Below, in pieces: positions 29,471-39,714 of a stretch of 64,000 nucleotides of DNA. This DNA comes from Cyanobacteriota bacterium. Lineage in GTDB: Bacteria; Cyanobacteriota; Cyanobacteriia; PCC-6307; Cyanobiaceae. The stretch is from NCBI GenBank assembly GCA_027620015.1, contig JAQCGH010000005.1, forward strand, positions 1 to 64,000, written 5' to 3'. The notes beneath the pieces were generated by a model that was not told the origin of the DNA, ran no database searches, and saw nothing but the letters and a program-made list of their open reading frames with translations. Each line of letters begins with the position of its first letter. Position 1 is the first letter of the stretch. The position numbers were made by a program, and so were the translations under genes.

Positions 29471-30150
29471 GACAGGCCCTCTATCCAGCCACACACTGTG
29501 GGCACGAGGGCCGGGCTGAGCAGGCAATGCCCCACCCCCGCCAGCACCAGGGTGTCGGCGGCAGGTAGGAGGCATCGCAGTTGGTGGCGGGCTTGCGGAT
29601 TTAAGATTTGATCCTCGCCACCTTCCACTATCAACACCCGCGCCTGGAGCGGAAAGCAAGGAGGTAGCCCCGCCGTGGCCGCCAAGAGCTTTAGGTCTTG
29701 CGCCAGCCGCTGGCGGCCGGATGCATCAAGTGGGAACGCGGCGATGCCAGGGGGCAGCAGGCTGGTGGACTGGGGGGCGGCGGCGCGTTCCATGAAGGTT
29801 TCCAGCATGGTGCTGGCTTCGGGGCCGGAGAGCTGGCTTGTCATGGCCGCAATGGCGCTGCGCAATCGGCCACCGCCGGCTCCCCCCGGCACGAACATTC
29901 CGAAACTGGCGAGTAGCACCACGGCATCGGCCTGGGCCAGTACGGCGTCGGGCAGAAGGTGGGGGCCAAGCGAGTGGGCGATCACCAGTTTCAACCCCTG
30001 ATCGTTCTGCCAGTCCACCGACCTGGGTGCTTGCCCGCTGTAGCCACGTTCACCGCACTGCCATGCCCAACCGTGAGCGCTCCAGGTGTGGTGGAAGGGT
30101 TCCCAGACCTGGGCATCGCCGGCCCACCCATGCATGGCAATCAGCTGCAT
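29467..30150 (-). CDS. bioK: Pimeloyl-ACP methyl ester esterase, BioK type
   Basis: An alpha/beta hydrolase expected to cleave the methyl ester of pimeloyl-ACP, ending the BioC-initiated cycle. From the ATG at 30150 it has 227 aa. The start MQLIAMHGWAGDAQVWEP is typical of BioH-like esterases. The nucleophile elbow is AHSLG rather than GxSxG, and Asp and His follow in GGEDQILNP and GVGHCLL. Its place between bioF and bioC fits the BioK esterases described from Synechococcus and Prochlorococcus; BioH is the alternative name. It overlaps bioF by 10 nt. Confidence 0.8.
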   Translation of the reverse strand: MQLIAMHGWAGDAQVWEPFHHTWSAHGWAWQCGERGYSGQAPRSVDWQNDQGLKLVIAHSLGPHLLPDAVLAQADAVVLLASFGMFVPGGAGGGRLRSAIAAMTSQLSGPEASTMLETFMERAAAPQSTSLLPPGIAAFPLDASGRQRLAQDLKLLAATAGLPPCFPLQARVLIVEGGEDQILNPQARHQLRCLLPAADTLVLAGVGHCLLSPALVPTVCGWIEGLS

Positions 30151-31382
30151 GCAGGATTTCCTAGAGCTGTTAGCAATCTTTCCAATGTTCCCGCCGGCAG
30201 GTCGTGGCGCAGCACCAGCCTCAGTCTTGCCGTGCCTTCGGGCACGGTGGGGGGGCGAATGGCCACGCACAACAGCCCAGCTGCTTCCAAGCGTTGTTGC
30301 AGCTCTAGCGCCCGGAGATCATCGCCCAACAGCAGCGGCAGGATCGGCCCGATGCCTGGCGGCCGCGGCCAGCCGGCGGCTTCCAGGCTGTCGCGCCAAT
30401 GGGCGGCTCGCTGCAGCACGGCTTCGCTGCGGGGTTCAGCCTGAATCAGGGCCAGGGCAGCCAGGGCGCCGGCGGCCAAAGGTGGGGCAAGGGCAGTGGT
30501 GTAGCGGAAGGCGCCGCTGGATTGCAGCAGCCAGTCCCCTAACAGCGCATCGCCGGCCAGAAAGGCCCCGCCGCCACCGAAAGCCTTACCGAAGGTGCCG
30601 CTGATCAGGGCGATTTCTGGCTGGTTGTGGCCCAGTCCGCGTCCGCCGGGGCCAAGCACCCCCAGGGCATGGGCCTCATCAAGCAGCAGGGCGGCACCGT
30701 GATCAGCGCAGAGGCCCGTCAGGGCCGCCACATCCGCACTGGTGCCTTGCATCGAAAACAGGCTCTCGCTCAGCACCAGCAGCCGCTGCTCGGGTTCGCT
30801 GCGACGGGCAGCTTGCAGCTTGGATTCGAGCTGGGCTAGGTCGTTGTGGGCGAAGCGCTGCAACCGGGCACCACTGGCGCGCACCCCGGTTAGCAGGGAG
30901 TGGTGGATCATTCGGTCAGCCAGGACCAGGCTGTGGCGATCGGCTAGGGCTACTACCCCCGCCAGGTTTGCTTGAAAGCCGCTGGGAAATAGCAGCACCC
31001 GCTCGCGCCCAAGCCAGGCCGCGAGCGCTGCCTCCAGCTCGCCATGCACCGGCCGACTGCCGCTAACCAGCCGTGAGGCTCCGGCCCCCAGTCCCTGGCT
31101 GGCCGCCGTGGCTTGGGCGGCAGCCACTACCTTGGGGTGACGGCTAAGGCCTAGGTAGTCGTTGCTCGCTAGATCCAGCAGGGGAGCTCTGTTTTCATTT
31201 GCAGTTGCCTGCTCCAGGGTGGCGTTGGTTGCACCGGGGGCAAAACTTCGGAGGCCGCGGCGGCGCTCGGCGGGGATTGCTGAGAGTTGACGCTGCAATT
31301 CCACCCGCCAGGCGGCGGTTTTTTCCCTTGAGGGGAGCGATGTTGTTCCGGGTTGTGTCAACGGCCGGACAGTGCTGCCCAA
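30141..31382 (-). CDS. bioF: 8-amino-7-oxononanoate synthase
   Basis: A PLP enzyme condensing pimeloyl-ACP with alanine. The 413-aa protein shows LLDLASNDYLGLSRHP, HALGVLGPGGRG and the PLP-lysine segment SGTFGKAFGGGGAF. The annotated start is a TTG; a start up to about 20 codons downstream is possible because the first 25 residues are not conserved. First gene of bioF-bioK-bioC-bioD, divergent from the helicase gene. Confidence 0.94.
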   Translation of the reverse strand: MGSTVRPLTQPGTTSLPSREKTAAWRVELQRQLSAIPAERRRGLRSFAPGATNATLEQATANENRAPLLDLASNDYLGLSRHPKVVAAAQATAASQGLGAGASRLVSGSRPVHGELEAALAAWLGRERVLLFPSGFQANLAGVVALADRHSLVLADRMIHHSLLTGVRASGARLQRFAHNDLAQLESKLQAARRSEPEQRLLVLSESLFSMQGTSADVAALTGLCADHGAALLLDEAHALGVLGPGGRGLGHNQPEIALISGTFGKAFGGGGAFLAGDALLGDWLLQSSGAFRYTTALAPPLAAGALAALALIQAEPRSEAVLQRAAHWRDSLEAAGWPRPPGIGPILPLLLGDDLRALELQQRLEAAGLLCVAIRPPTVPEGTARLRLVLRHDLPAGTLERLLTALGNPACS

Positions 31383-31489
31383 ACGCTAAATCCGCGCTCG
31401 AGCCCCGGCCTTTTGCTACTAGAGCTGGCTTGAGGCGGAAAGTGCCTTGCGGCCATAAGATGGATTAATGATCCAGCACAAATAGCAGC

Positions 31490-34300
31490 GTGCCTGAAAT
31501 GGCGCCCAATGCGCTGGATCCTGCAGCGATTTTCCCTTTTCCGCTCGACGACTTTCAGCTCGAGGCGATCGATGCGCTTAACCAAGGCCATTCGGTGGTG
31601 GTGAGCGCCCCGACTGGCTCAGGGAAGACCCTGGTGGGTGAATACGCCATATACCGGGCCCTAGCCCATGGTCAGAAAGTTTTCTACACCACGCCGCTCA
31701 AAGCTCTCTCTAATCAGAAGTTGCGCGATTTTCGTGAGCAGTTTGGTGCCGACAAGGTGGGGTTGCTAACCGGTGATATGAGCCTTAACCGGGAGGCCCA
31801 GGTCTTGGTGATGACCACCGAGATCTTCCGCAACATGCTCTACGCCGAAGCAGATGCGGGAGATGACCCGCTGGAGGGTGTAGAGGCGGTGGTGCTTGAT
31901 GAATGCCACTACATGAACGATTCCCAGCGCGGCACCGTCTGGGAGGAGTCGATCATTCACTGCCCGCCACCGATTCAGCTAGTGGCGCTTTCGGCAACTG
32001 TGGCCAATGCCGGTCAGCTCACTGACTGGATCGAGAAAGTGCATGGGCCCACTCAGCTGGTGCTCAGTGATCACCGGCCGGTGCCGCTGGCCTTTAGCTT
32101 TTGCAGTGCCAAGGGGCTGCACCCCCTACTAAACGACGAGGGCACCGGGCTCCATCCCAACTGCAAGGTGTGGCGCGCCCCCAAAGGCAGCCAGCGCAAG
32201 GGCCCAAAAACACCGAAACCGCCACAGCCCGAGGCACCGCCCTTGGGTTTTGTTGTGGCTCAGATGGCGGAGCGGGAGATGCTGCCGGCCATCTATTTCA
32301 TCTTCAGCCGCCGCGGTTGCGATAAGGGGGTCAAGGAGTTGGGCAAATCCGCCCTGGTTACGCCTGCTGAAAAGGCTCGCATCAAGGCCCGTCTGGATAT
32401 GTTTGTGGCAACGACCCCTGAGGCGGTGCGGGAAGGCGGCCACGCCGAGGCCCTGCTGCGGGGCATTGCCGCCCACCATGCCGGCGTTTTGCCGGCATGG
32501 AAAGAGCTAATCGAGGAGCTGTTCCAGCAGGGGCTGATCAAGGTGGTGTTTGCCACCGAAACCCTGGCGGCTGGAATCAATATGCCGGCTCGCACCACGG
32601 TGATTTCGGCGCTTAGCAAGCGCACCGAGCGAGGTCACCGCCCTTTGATGGGCAGTGAGTTTTTGCAGATGGCGGGTCGGGCTGGTCGGCGCGGCCTCGA
32701 TATCCAGGGCTACGTGGTGACGGTGCAGAGCCGCTTTGAGGGCGTGCGGGAAGCGGGCCAGTTGGCAACGGCACCAGCTGATCCGCTGGTAAGCCAGTTC
32801 ATGCCTAGCTACGGCATGGTCCTCAACCTGTTGCAGCGATACAACCTTGCTAAGGCCAAGGAGCTTGTCGAGCGCAGTTTTGGCCGCTACCTGGCCACCC
32901 TCGATTTAGTGGTGGACGAGGCCAGGATCGCCCAGTTGATGCATCAGCTCGATGGCCTGGAAGATGGTTCCGGCGAGGTGCCCTGGGACGACTTCGAGGA
33001 TTACGAAAAGCAGCGAGCTCATCTTCGTGAGGAAAGGCGGATTTTGCGGATTCTGCAGCAGCAGGCCGAGGAAACCGTTGCCCACGAGCTCACCTTGGCC
33101 TTGCAATTCGCCAGCGAGGGCACTTTGGTGAGCCTCAAGTCGCCCCAGCTGCGCGGCCGGGTGACGCCGGCGGTGATTGTGGAGAAGGTGAAGGGGCCGG
33201 GGCAGTTTCCTCTGCTCAAGTGCCTTACCGACGAGAATCTTTGGCTGTTGCTGCCCTGCCATGGGGTGGTGAGCTTGCATGCCGAGCTTAGTTGCCTGCA
33301 GGTGAGCCAGGTGGATCCACCCGAGTTGCGCCAACTTGGCGAGTTGCGCCACGGTGACCAGGCCAGTGGCGGCTTAGCTCTTGCCGTTGCCCACATGGCC
33401 AGTCGCCACGACATGGCCACCCCCCAGTACGACTTAGCCGGTGAGGTGCAGGACCAGGCCCAGCAAGTGCAGCGACTGGAGGAAGGCCTGGAGTTGCATC
33501 CGGCCCACCGCTGGGGCGATCGCCGCCAGCTCAAGAAGCACCGCCGCCGCATGGAGGAGTTGCAGCTGGAGATCGAGGAGCGTCAGCAGTTGCTGCATTT
33601 CCGGTCAAATCGCCACTGGGACACCTTTCTCGCTCTGATTGAGGTGTTGCGTTTCTTCGGTGCTCTTGCAGGAGCTGATGGCTTGGAGCCCACCGAAGTG
33701 GGCCGCACCGTGGCCGCCCTGCGCGGCGACAACGAGCTGTGGCTTGGATTGTCGCTGATGAGCGGTCACCTCGATGAGCTCGATCCGCCCCAGCTGGCTG
33801 CGGTGTTTGAAGCCATCTCCACCGAAGTCAATCGGCCAGATCTGTGGTGCGGCTACCCACCACCGCCTGCAGCCGAGGAGGCCCTGCATGATTTACGCGG
33901 CCTGCGCCGCGAGCTGGAGCGTCAGCAGGAGCACGCCAAGGTCAACTTCCCGCTCTGGTGGGAGCCTGAGCTAATGGGCCTAGTTCATGCCTGGGCTAAA
34001 GGTGCCAGCTGGAGCGACATGATTGCCAACACGTCCCTCGATGAAGGTGATGTGGTGCGCATTCTGCGCCGCACTGTGGATCTGCTGGCTCAAGTGCCCT
34101 ACTGCGAGGCGATCAGCGAGCAGTTGCGCAGCAAAGCTCGAGCAGCCCTCAAATTGATCAATCGCTTCCCGGTTTGCGAGATCGAGGATCTGGTTGCTAG
34201 TGGCAATGGCAGGCTCGATCCTGCTACTGAGCGGCCTAATCAGGAAAGTCTTAATCAGGAACCTTCCAATTTTAAAAGTCTTACCCCAGAACGTTCTTAG
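31490..34300 (+). CDS. Ski2-like DExH-box RNA helicase
   Basis: A 936-aa ATP-dependent RNA helicase. The motifs run in order: SAPTGSGKT (I), [11 protein letters not shown] (Ia), DECHYMND (II), ALSATVANA (III), [15 protein letters not shown] (V) and [12 protein letters not shown] (VI). A C-terminal half of about 450 residues follows, with helical DSHCT-like sequence and a coiled stretch near 660-720. It belongs with the Ski2/Mtr4 group and is similar in layout to the chloroplast protein ISE2, involved in RNA processing. The start is a GTG at 31490. The last 30 residues are a low-complexity Asn/Gln/Ser tail. Confidence 0.92.
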   Translation: MPEMAPNALDPAAIFPFPLDDFQLEAIDALNQGHSVVVSAPTGSGKTLVGEYAIYRALAHGQKVFYTTPLKALSNQKLRDFREQFGADKVGLLTGDMSLNREAQVLVMTTEIFRNMLYAEADAGDDPLEGVEAVVLDECHYMNDSQRGTVWEESIIHCPPPIQLVALSATVANAGQLTDWIEKVHGPTQLVLSDHRPVPLAFSFCSAKGLHPLLNDEGTGLHPNCKVWRAPKGSQRKGPKTPKPPQPEAPPLGFVVAQMAEREMLPAIYFIFSRRGCDKGVKELGKSALVTPAEKARIKARLDMFVATTPEAVREGGHAEALLRGIAAHHAGVLPAWKELIEELFQQGLIKVVFATETLAAGINMPARTTVISALSKRTERGHRPLMGSEFLQMAGRAGRRGLDIQGYVVTVQSRFEGVREAGQLATAPADPLVSQFMPSYGMVLNLLQRYNLAKAKELVERSFGRYLATLDLVVDEARIAQLMHQLDGLEDGSGEVPWDDFEDYEKQRAHLREERRILRILQQQAEETVAHELTLALQFASEGTLVSLKSPQLRGRVTPAVIVEKVKGPGQFPLLKCLTDENLWLLLPCHGVVSLHAELSCLQVSQVDPPELRQLGELRHGDQASGGLALAVAHMASRHDMATPQYDLAGEVQDQAQQVQRLEEGLELHPAHRWGDRRQLKKHRRRMEELQLEIEERQQLLHFRSNRHWDTFLALIEVLRFFGALAGADGLEPTEVGRTVAALRGDNELWLGLSLMSGHLDELDPPQLAAVFEAISTEVNRPDLWCGYPPPPAAEEALHDLRGLRRELERQQEHAKVNFPLWWEPELMGLVHAWAKGASWSDMIANTSLDEGDVVRILRRTVDLLAQVPYCEAISEQLRSKARAALKLINRFPVCEIEDLVASGNGRLDPATERPNQESLNQEPSNFKSLTPERS

Positions 34301-34326
34301 GCCAGAGCCCAGTCGTTGTTGCGCTC

Positions 34327-34770
34327 GTGATTAACCCAGCCCGCATTCGCATCATGGCCGTGGGCAAAGTTCGCAAGGGTTGGGTGCAAGAGGGGATAGC
34401 CCTATATCGCAAGCGGTTGCCCGGGCTTGAGATCGCGGAATTTAAAGACTCCACGATGTCTAAGGAAGCAGAGGCCATCGGTGCAGCCCTGCGGCCTGAG
34501 GAGCGGCTGGTGGTGCTCAGCGAAGAGGGACGAACTTTTGATTCGCTGGCTTTTGCTGAGCAGCTGAGCGGATCCGGTTCAGATCGGATTGCCTTCGTGA
34601 TAGGCGGTGCTGATGGCCTAGAGCCTGCTCTTAAGGCGCAGGCTGCCTGGAGTCTCAGCCTATCGCCGCTGACCTTCCCCCATGAGCTGGCAAGGCTGCT
34701 GCTGCTTGAGCAGATCTATCGCGCCAGCACCATTCTTCTTGGTGGGCCTTACCACCGCTCTGGCGCTTGA
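34327..34770 (+). CDS. rlmH: 23S rRNA (pseudouridine1915-N3)-methyltransferase RlmH
   Basis: A SPOUT-class methyltransferase acting on pseudouridine 1915 of 23S rRNA. The 147-aa protein has [21 protein letters not shown], the knot motif [11 protein letters not shown] and [20 protein letters not shown], all typical. The start is GTG at 34327, 26 nt after the helicase stop, so the two may be co-transcribed. Confidence 0.95.
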   Translation: MINPARIRIMAVGKVRKGWVQEGIALYRKRLPGLEIAEFKDSTMSKEAEAIGAALRPEERLVVLSEEGRTFDSLAFAEQLSGSGSDRIAFVIGGADGLEPALKAQAAWSLSLSPLTFPHELARLLLLEQIYRASTILLGGPYHRSGA

Positions 34771-34778
34771 GTGGGGTG

Positions 34779-34925
34779 ATGCTTACGCCTAGCGATAACC
34801 ACGATCGACCGCCGCCAGGGGGGAGCCTTTCACTGCCACTCAAGCCATGGATCATCGGCATCTTGCTCGAGACCGTAGCCCCACCGATTAGCGGCCCCCG
34901 GCGAATTGCCATGCAGGAGGTGTAG
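34779..34925 (+). CDS. Possible 48-aa protein after rlmH
   Basis: A short reading frame, absent from the track, starting at ATG 34779, 8 nt after the rlmH stop. It encodes a polar N-terminus then PLKPWIIGILLETVAPPISG and ends IAMQEV. The middle segment looks protein-like, and the spacing to rlmH suits co-translation, but I recognise no family. It may be chance. Confidence 0.3.
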   Translation: MLTPSDNHDRPPPGGSLSLPLKPWIIGILLETVAPPISGPRRIAMQEV

Positions 34926-34956
34926 AACGACTTGCCGGAGGTTTTTAGCTGCCTAT

Positions 34957-36252
34957 TTAAATTCCCAGTCGCTGCCAGATCACGCCCAAATTGGCCTGAT
35001 GTAAATCGGTGCTGAAGCATTTAGCTAGCTGCTCCTCGCTGAGCTTGCTGGTCACCTCCCCATCAGCTTCAAGGTTGGCGCGGAAGTTGCCGCCGTCTGT
35101 GTTCCAGGCGCTGTGGGCGTTTCGCTGCACAATCCGGTATGCGTCCTCGCGGCCCAGGCCGCTTTCCACCAGAGCCAGCAGCACCCGCTGGCTGAAAACT
35201 ACGCCGCCGTAGACGTTTAGATTGCGGGACATGTTGTCGGGGTAGACCCCGAGGCTTTTAACTACCTCGGTCATCTCCCGCAGCATGAAATGCAGGGTGG
35301 CGGAACAATCGGGCAACATCATTCTCTCCACCGAGCTGTGGCTGATGTCGCGCTCGTGCCACAGAGCGCAGTTTTCCAGGGCTGCCACCACGTAGCTGCG
35401 CAGCACCCTGGCCAAGCCGCTGATGCGCTCGCTGCGGATCGGGTTGCGCTTGTGGGGCATGGCGGAACTGCCTTTTTGCCCCTTGGCGAAGTTTTCCTCC
35501 ACCTCCAGCACATCGGTGCGCTGCAGGTTGCGGATCTCGGTTGAGAAGCGCTCCAGGGCCGCGCCCACCAGGGCCAGTGTCTGCACGTACTCGGCGTGTC
35601 GATCGCGGGAGATCACCTGGGTGCTCGCCGTGTCGGGCACTAGACCGAGCTTGGCGCAGGCAATAGCCTCCACTTGGGGGTCGGTGTTGGCATAGGTGCC
35701 CATGGCGCCCGAGATCTGGCCCACGCTCACCACCTGCTCCAGCCGCTCGAGTCGCTCCCGGTTGCGCTCCACTTCAGCCAGCCAGCCGGCCACTTTGAAG
35801 CCGAAGCTGATTGGCTCGCCGTGGATGGCATGGCTGCGGCCAATCATGACTGTGCCCTTGTGCGCGCGGGCTAGTGCCCTAAGGGCATCAGCCAGTTGGT
35901 CGAGCTCGGTGCGCAGCAGAGCCACCGATGCCTTCATTTGTAGTGCTAGGCCGGTGTCGAGCACATCGGAGCTGGTCATACCCACGTGGATGTGGCGGCC
36001 GGCTTCGCCCACATGCTCGTTCACGTTGGTGAGGAAGGCGATCACGTCGTGGCGCACTTCGGCCTCGATCTCGAGAATCCGCTCCACCGAAAATCTGGCC
36101 TTCGTTTTAATCGTGGCAACCGCCTCAGCAGGCACTCGCCCCAACTCACAATTGGCCTCGGTGGCTGCGATCTCCACATCAAGCCAGCTCTGAAACTTGG
36201 CCTCTTCACTCCAGAGGTTGCCCATTTCGGGCAGGGTATAACGCTCAATCAA
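34957..36252 (-). CDS. purB: Adenylosuccinate lyase
   Basis: Catalyses two fumarate-releasing steps in purine synthesis (SAICAR to AICAR, adenylosuccinate to AMP). The 431-aa protein carries the fumarase/ASL superfamily signature GSSAMPHKRNP and the MTSSDVLDTGLALQ and GRSHAIHGEPISFG segments, and begins MIERYTLPEMGNLWSEEAKF, as in bacterial PurB. It is monocistronic or follows the small putative ORF transcribed in the same direction upstream. Confidence 0.97.
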   Translation of the reverse strand: MIERYTLPEMGNLWSEEAKFQSWLDVEIAATEANCELGRVPAEAVATIKTKARFSVERILEIEAEVRHDVIAFLTNVNEHVGEAGRHIHVGMTSSDVLDTGLALQMKASVALLRTELDQLADALRALARAHKGTVMIGRSHAIHGEPISFGFKVAGWLAEVERNRERLERLEQVVSVGQISGAMGTYANTDPQVEAIACAKLGLVPDTASTQVISRDRHAEYVQTLALVGAALERFSTEIRNLQRTDVLEVEENFAKGQKGSSAMPHKRNPIRSERISGLARVLRSYVVAALENCALWHERDISHSSVERMMLPDCSATLHFMLREMTEVVKSLGVYPDNMSRNLNVYGGVVFSQRVLLALVESGLGREDAYRIVQRNAHSAWNTDGGNFRANLEADGEVTSKLSEEQLAKCFSTDLHQANLGVIWQRLGI

Positions 36253-36265
36253 GGCCGCGTCTGGC

Positions 36266-36547
36266 TCACTTCCAGACCAATGTATGGGTGCACCCCTGCT
36301 GCCCCCTCAGGCAGCGGTCGTCAGGGCCTTGGCGCTCCACCTCCAAGTGCAGCTGGAAGGGAGGTGGGTCGGAGATTTGATTGCGCAGTTTTAGGAAGTT
36401 GCCTGGATACAGCAGCTCCAGCATTCGCCGTCCGTATTCAGGAGGCCATTGGTGCTGGATCCACTTCTCGGCGCCCTCTACCGCCTGGTTTAGGTGCGGA
36501 GGCAAAGATGCTTGGAATCTGTGCCAGTTGCTTTGTGGTTTGATCAA
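36266..36547 (-). CDS. Possible 93-aa hypothetical protein upstream of purB
   Basis: The 310-nt gap between purB and tlyA holds one plausible frame. From a TTG at 36547 it encodes a basic, Trp-containing protein with LPPHLNQAVEGAEKWIQHQW and PPEYGRRMLELLYPGNFLKLR, which reads like a folded small domain, and a Cys-containing tail. The track version starts at 36664 inside tlyA, which is less likely. No family recognised; the weak start codon keeps confidence low. Confidence 0.4.
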   Translation of the reverse strand: MIKPQSNWHRFQASLPPHLNQAVEGAEKWIQHQWPPEYGRRMLELLYPGNFLKLRNQISDPPPFQLHLEVERQGPDDRCLRGQQGCTHTLVWK

Positions 36548-36562
36548 AAAACGTGGAGCGCC

Positions 36563-37447
36563 ATGGCTCGCAAGCAACGACTGGATTTGGAGCTCGTGGC
36601 TCGCGGTCTGGCGGCTAGCCGTCAGCAGGCCCAGCAATTGATTAGGGCCGGGCGAGTGCGCCAAGGAGACAAAGTGCTCGATAAACCGGGTACCGAGGTG
36701 CTGCCGGAGGCGGAGCTGCAGGTGCAGCAGCTTCCTCGCTACGTATCAAGGGGGGGCGAAAAACTGGTTATGGCCCTAGAGGCCTTCCCAATCGCCGTGC
36801 AAGGGCGCGTTTGCCTCGATGGCGGCATCTCTACTGGCGGCTTCAGCGATTGCCTGCTTCAGCACGGTGCCTGCCGCATCTATGGAATTGATGTGGGCTA
36901 CGGCCAAACGGCCTGGAGCTTGCGCAGTGATCCTCGGGTAGTACTCAAGGAGCGCACCAACCTGCGTCACCTCACCCCGAATGCTCTTTACGGGCCCGCA
37001 GACCCCTGGCCCGATTTAGCAGTGGCTGATGTGTCGTTCATTTCCCTGGGGCTGGTTTTGCCCGCCCTGCTGGGGCTGCTGCAACCTCAAGCCCCTGTGG
37101 ATCTGGTGTTGCTGGTTAAACCCCAGTTTGAGGTGGGCAAGGGCCGGGTGGGCAAAGGTGGCGTGGTGCGTGATCCAGTTGCCCACTGCGATGCCATCGA
37201 AGGGGTGATTTCCGCAGCATCTGGCCTGGGCTTGTTGGCTTTCGGGCTTGTGGCATCGCCAATCACTGGCCCTGCAGGCAACCACGAATATCTGCTTTGG
37301 CTGAGGCGCTCAGATCTGCATGGGTGGGGTGATGCAGGGGGGGGCGGCAGTGTCTGTCGATTTCCAGCACCTGAGCCATTCCCTACAGCAATCAGCCCAG
37401 ATCAAATAAAAGCCCTAGTGGCCAGCACGCTGACCCCCAGGGCATAA
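36563..37447 (+). CDS. tlyA: TlyA family rRNA methyltransferase / S4-FtsJ protein
   Basis: From the ATG at 36563 the protein has 294 aa: an N-terminal S4 RNA-binding domain (RLDLELVARGLAASRQQAQQ) and an FtsJ-like methyltransferase domain with CLDGGISTGGFSDCLLQ and LVKPQFEVGKGRVGKGG. The mycobacterial member 2'-O-methylates 16S and 23S rRNA and shapes capreomycin sensitivity; activity here is inferred. The track's start 23 codons upstream lies before the conserved MARKQRLDL. It ends 22 nt from the convergent glnB. Confidence 0.9.
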   Translation: MARKQRLDLELVARGLAASRQQAQQLIRAGRVRQGDKVLDKPGTEVLPEAELQVQQLPRYVSRGGEKLVMALEAFPIAVQGRVCLDGGISTGGFSDCLLQHGACRIYGIDVGYGQTAWSLRSDPRVVLKERTNLRHLTPNALYGPADPWPDLAVADVSFISLGLVLPALLGLLQPQAPVDLVLLVKPQFEVGKGRVGKGGVVRDPVAHCDAIEGVISAASGLGLLAFGLVASPITGPAGNHEYLLWLRRSDLHGWGDAGGGGSVCRFPAPEPFPTAISPDQIKALVASTLTPRA

Positions 37448-37469
37448 ACATCAAAAGGGGCGATGGCGC

Positions 37470-37838
<369 letters not shown>

Positions 37839-37901
37839 TCAGGAAATCCCTTCTGATGGTAGGGAGTAAGTGCATTAGGCCCGAGCTTTTCGAAGGGCTT
37901 C

Positions 37902-37915
37902 GTAGCGTTTGCTAC
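37902..37915. promoter_or_regulatory. NtcA binding site (GTA-N8-TAC)
   Basis: GTAGCGTTTGCTAC is an exact match to the palindromic NtcA consensus. It lies in the glnB-queF divergent region, 94 nt before the glnB start. On the minus strand a weak -10-like TAATGC follows after about 24 nt, near the 20-24 nt spacing of class II NtcA promoters. glnB is a known NtcA target in several cyanobacteria; whether queF is affected is unknown. Confidence 0.75.
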
Positions 37916-37950
37916 TTGCTAGGAAAGTCGTTAGCTGCTGCCACTTTCCC

Positions 37951-37956
37951 TAGAAT
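37951..37956 (+). promoter_or_regulatory. Candidate -10 box of queF
   Basis: TAGAAT, one mismatch from TATAAT, lies 38 nt before the queF ATG. No good -35 hexamer is seen 16-18 nt upstream, so this is a tentative call. Confidence 0.35.
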
Positions 37957-37993
37957 CCATTAGTGGCGCAGGCCCTTTCCCTTCCTTGCTCCG

Positions 37994-38419
37994 ATGTCTT
38001 CCAGCCCAGCTTCTCTTAGCGCTTCCTCCCTTACCCAGACGCCTAAGTACGGCGAGCGCGCCATCGCTGAAGCCGAGCTGATCTGTTTCGATAATCCCAG
38101 GCCGGGTCGGGCCTACGAGATTTCAATCGAGCTGCCGGAGTTCACCTGTAAGTGCCCATTTTCCGGCTACCCCGATTTTGCGGTACTGCGCCTGCTTTAC
38201 CAGCCCGGCCCCCGGGTGGTAGAGCTCAAAGCGATCAAGCTCTATGTGAACAGCTACCGCGACCGTTCCATCTCCCATGAAGAGGTGAGCAATCGCATTC
38301 TGGATGATTTAGTTGCTGCCACCGAACCGCAGTGGATGCAGCTTGAGGCAGATTTTCACCCCCGCGGCAACGTTCACACCGTGGTGCGCGTCAGCCACGG
38401 CACGCGGCTGGCTTGCTAG
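37994..38419 (+). CDS. queF: NADPH-dependent 7-cyano-7-deazaguanine reductase QueF
   Basis: Reduces preQ0 to preQ1 in queuosine synthesis. The 141-aa, single-domain (YkvM-type) protein has the catalytic Cys in [12 protein letters not shown], the substrate Glu in [22 protein letters not shown] and [10 protein letters not shown], all family hallmarks. The first 18 residues are Ser/Ala-rich and variable. No other queuosine gene lies in the window. It converges on ccs1, overlapping its 3' end by 4 nt. Confidence 0.96.
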   Translation: MSSSPASLSASSLTQTPKYGERAIAEAELICFDNPRPGRAYEISIELPEFTCKCPFSGYPDFAVLRLLYQPGPRVVELKAIKLYVNSYRDRSISHEEVSNRILDDLVAATEPQWMQLEADFHPRGNVHTVVRVSHGTRLAC

Positions 38420-39714
38420 AGCTGGGCGAGCATCTGGGGTAGCTCGGCAGCGAAGCCGGTGAGATTGCGGTTGCAGAGTCCAGCCACGTGCAGTTGGCCC
38501 CCTTGGCCGGCTGTCTGCTCGGCGATAGCCCAAAGTTGACGCGTAGCAAGCAAGCTGAGGCCGCCCCCGGCCAGGGCGATCGCAAAGCCTGAATACACCA
38601 GCGGAACTCCCGGATCACGTTTCAGCAGGATGCCACTGGCGGGCAACACGCTTTCAACCCTTATCGGCAGTCCTTTTACTTCCACAGCAGCGCCGCCTGG
38701 GGCCAGCCGAGCTAATGAGATCCCATCAGCGCCGTAAATTTCCACAGGCCCTTGCTCACTGCCCAGGCTCAGCAGCACCGGCTCGCTGCCATCGGGACGG
38801 GTGGGCAGCACAATGCCCCAAATCTGTTCGCCTAGCTGAGGAAAGCTTTGCAGCGGCAGCTCTAGCAGAGGGCTTTTGCCGATATGCAGGCTGATGGTGG
38901 CCAAGGCCCAGTCGGCCTGATAAAGGGTGACCCCCTGGAATCGCAGCGGATGGTTAACACTGATCTCGGCCTGCTTTAGCAAGCTGCCGCCGCTGCCATC
39001 GCCCTCGAGGATGCGTAGCTGGGAGGTGAATTGCTCAGGTCGCCCAGCGGGATCGCGCTGGATTGAAAAGGCGTCGAGTGCGAGGGTCAGTTGGCTGCTG
39101 CCCCGGCTGTCCATCAGCTCCAGGCTGCGGCCGGGCGCCAGATATTGCTCAGCCCGTTGCCCCCCTAGTGCCCCCCATGCGGCTCCGAGCATCAGCACTA
39201 CCATCCCGGCGTGCACCAGCAGGGGCCCGACCCGGCCAAGCAGCCCCTTGCGGGCGGCTAAGCGGTCGTCGTGGCGCTGGACTTGCCAGCCCTGGCGCTC
39301 CAGCAGTTCGGCCAGCTCATCGAGGCTCGCCTTGGGGGTGTCGGTGCTGAGGGTTTCGGCCACGCTCAGCTTGCTGAGCTGCCGGGGGGTTCTGTAGTCG
39401 ATCCAGCGCAGGGCGGCCTGCAGAGCGGGCCACTGGCGGCGCCAGCTGCAAAGCAGAAGGGCTAGGGCCAGCCAGGCAAGTAGCCCAAGGAACCAGCTGC
39501 TGGAATAGACGTGGTCGAGCTGGAGAGCGAGCACCCCATCACCATTCAGCAGTCCAATCCAGGGCTGGGGGTCATAAAGCCGGTGGTAAAGGTCGGCTGG
39601 TTCCTGTTGGGGAATGGCCGTGCCAACGCCACTGGTGAGGGCTATCACCAGTAGCAGCACGATCGCTACACGCAGATCAGAGATCCATCCCACAAGCCGC
39701 AGCAAGGCTTTCAT
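38416..39714 (-). CDS. ccs1: Cytochrome c biogenesis protein Ccs1 (ResB-like)
   Basis: With CcsA it delivers heme to apocytochromes on the lumenal side of the thylakoid (system II). From the ATG at 39714, which overlaps the ccdA stop as ATGA, it has 432 aa: three N-terminal membrane helices ([33 protein letters not shown] and one near 150-175), a large lumenal domain and a final helix ([17 protein letters not shown]). The track's extension of 105 residues lies inside ccdA in another frame. Confidence 0.93.
   Translation of the reverse strand: MKALLRLVGWISDLRVAIVLLLVIALTSGVGTAIPQQEPADLYHRLYDPQPWIGLLNGDGVLALQLDHVYSSSWFLGLLAWLALALLLCSWRRQWPALQAALRWIDYRTPRQLSKLSVAETLSTDTPKASLDELAELLERQGWQVQRHDDRLAARKGLLGRVGPLLVHAGMVVLMLGAAWGALGGQRAEQYLAPGRSLELMDSRGSSQLTLALDAFSIQRDPAGRPEQFTSQLRILEGDGSGGSLLKQAEISVNHPLRFQGVTLYQADWALATISLHIGKSPLLELPLQSFPQLGEQIWGIVLPTRPDGSEPVLLSLGSEQGPVEIYGADGISLARLAPGGAAVEVKGLPIRVESVLPASGILLKRDPGVPLVYSGFAIALAGGGLSLLATRQLWAIAEQTAGQGGQLHVAGLCNRNLTGFAAELPQMLAQL

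Noticed and set aside
34655-35020. 121-aa minus-strand ORF between rlmH and purB
   Set aside because: Overlaps the ends of both genes and shows no protein-like conservation pattern.
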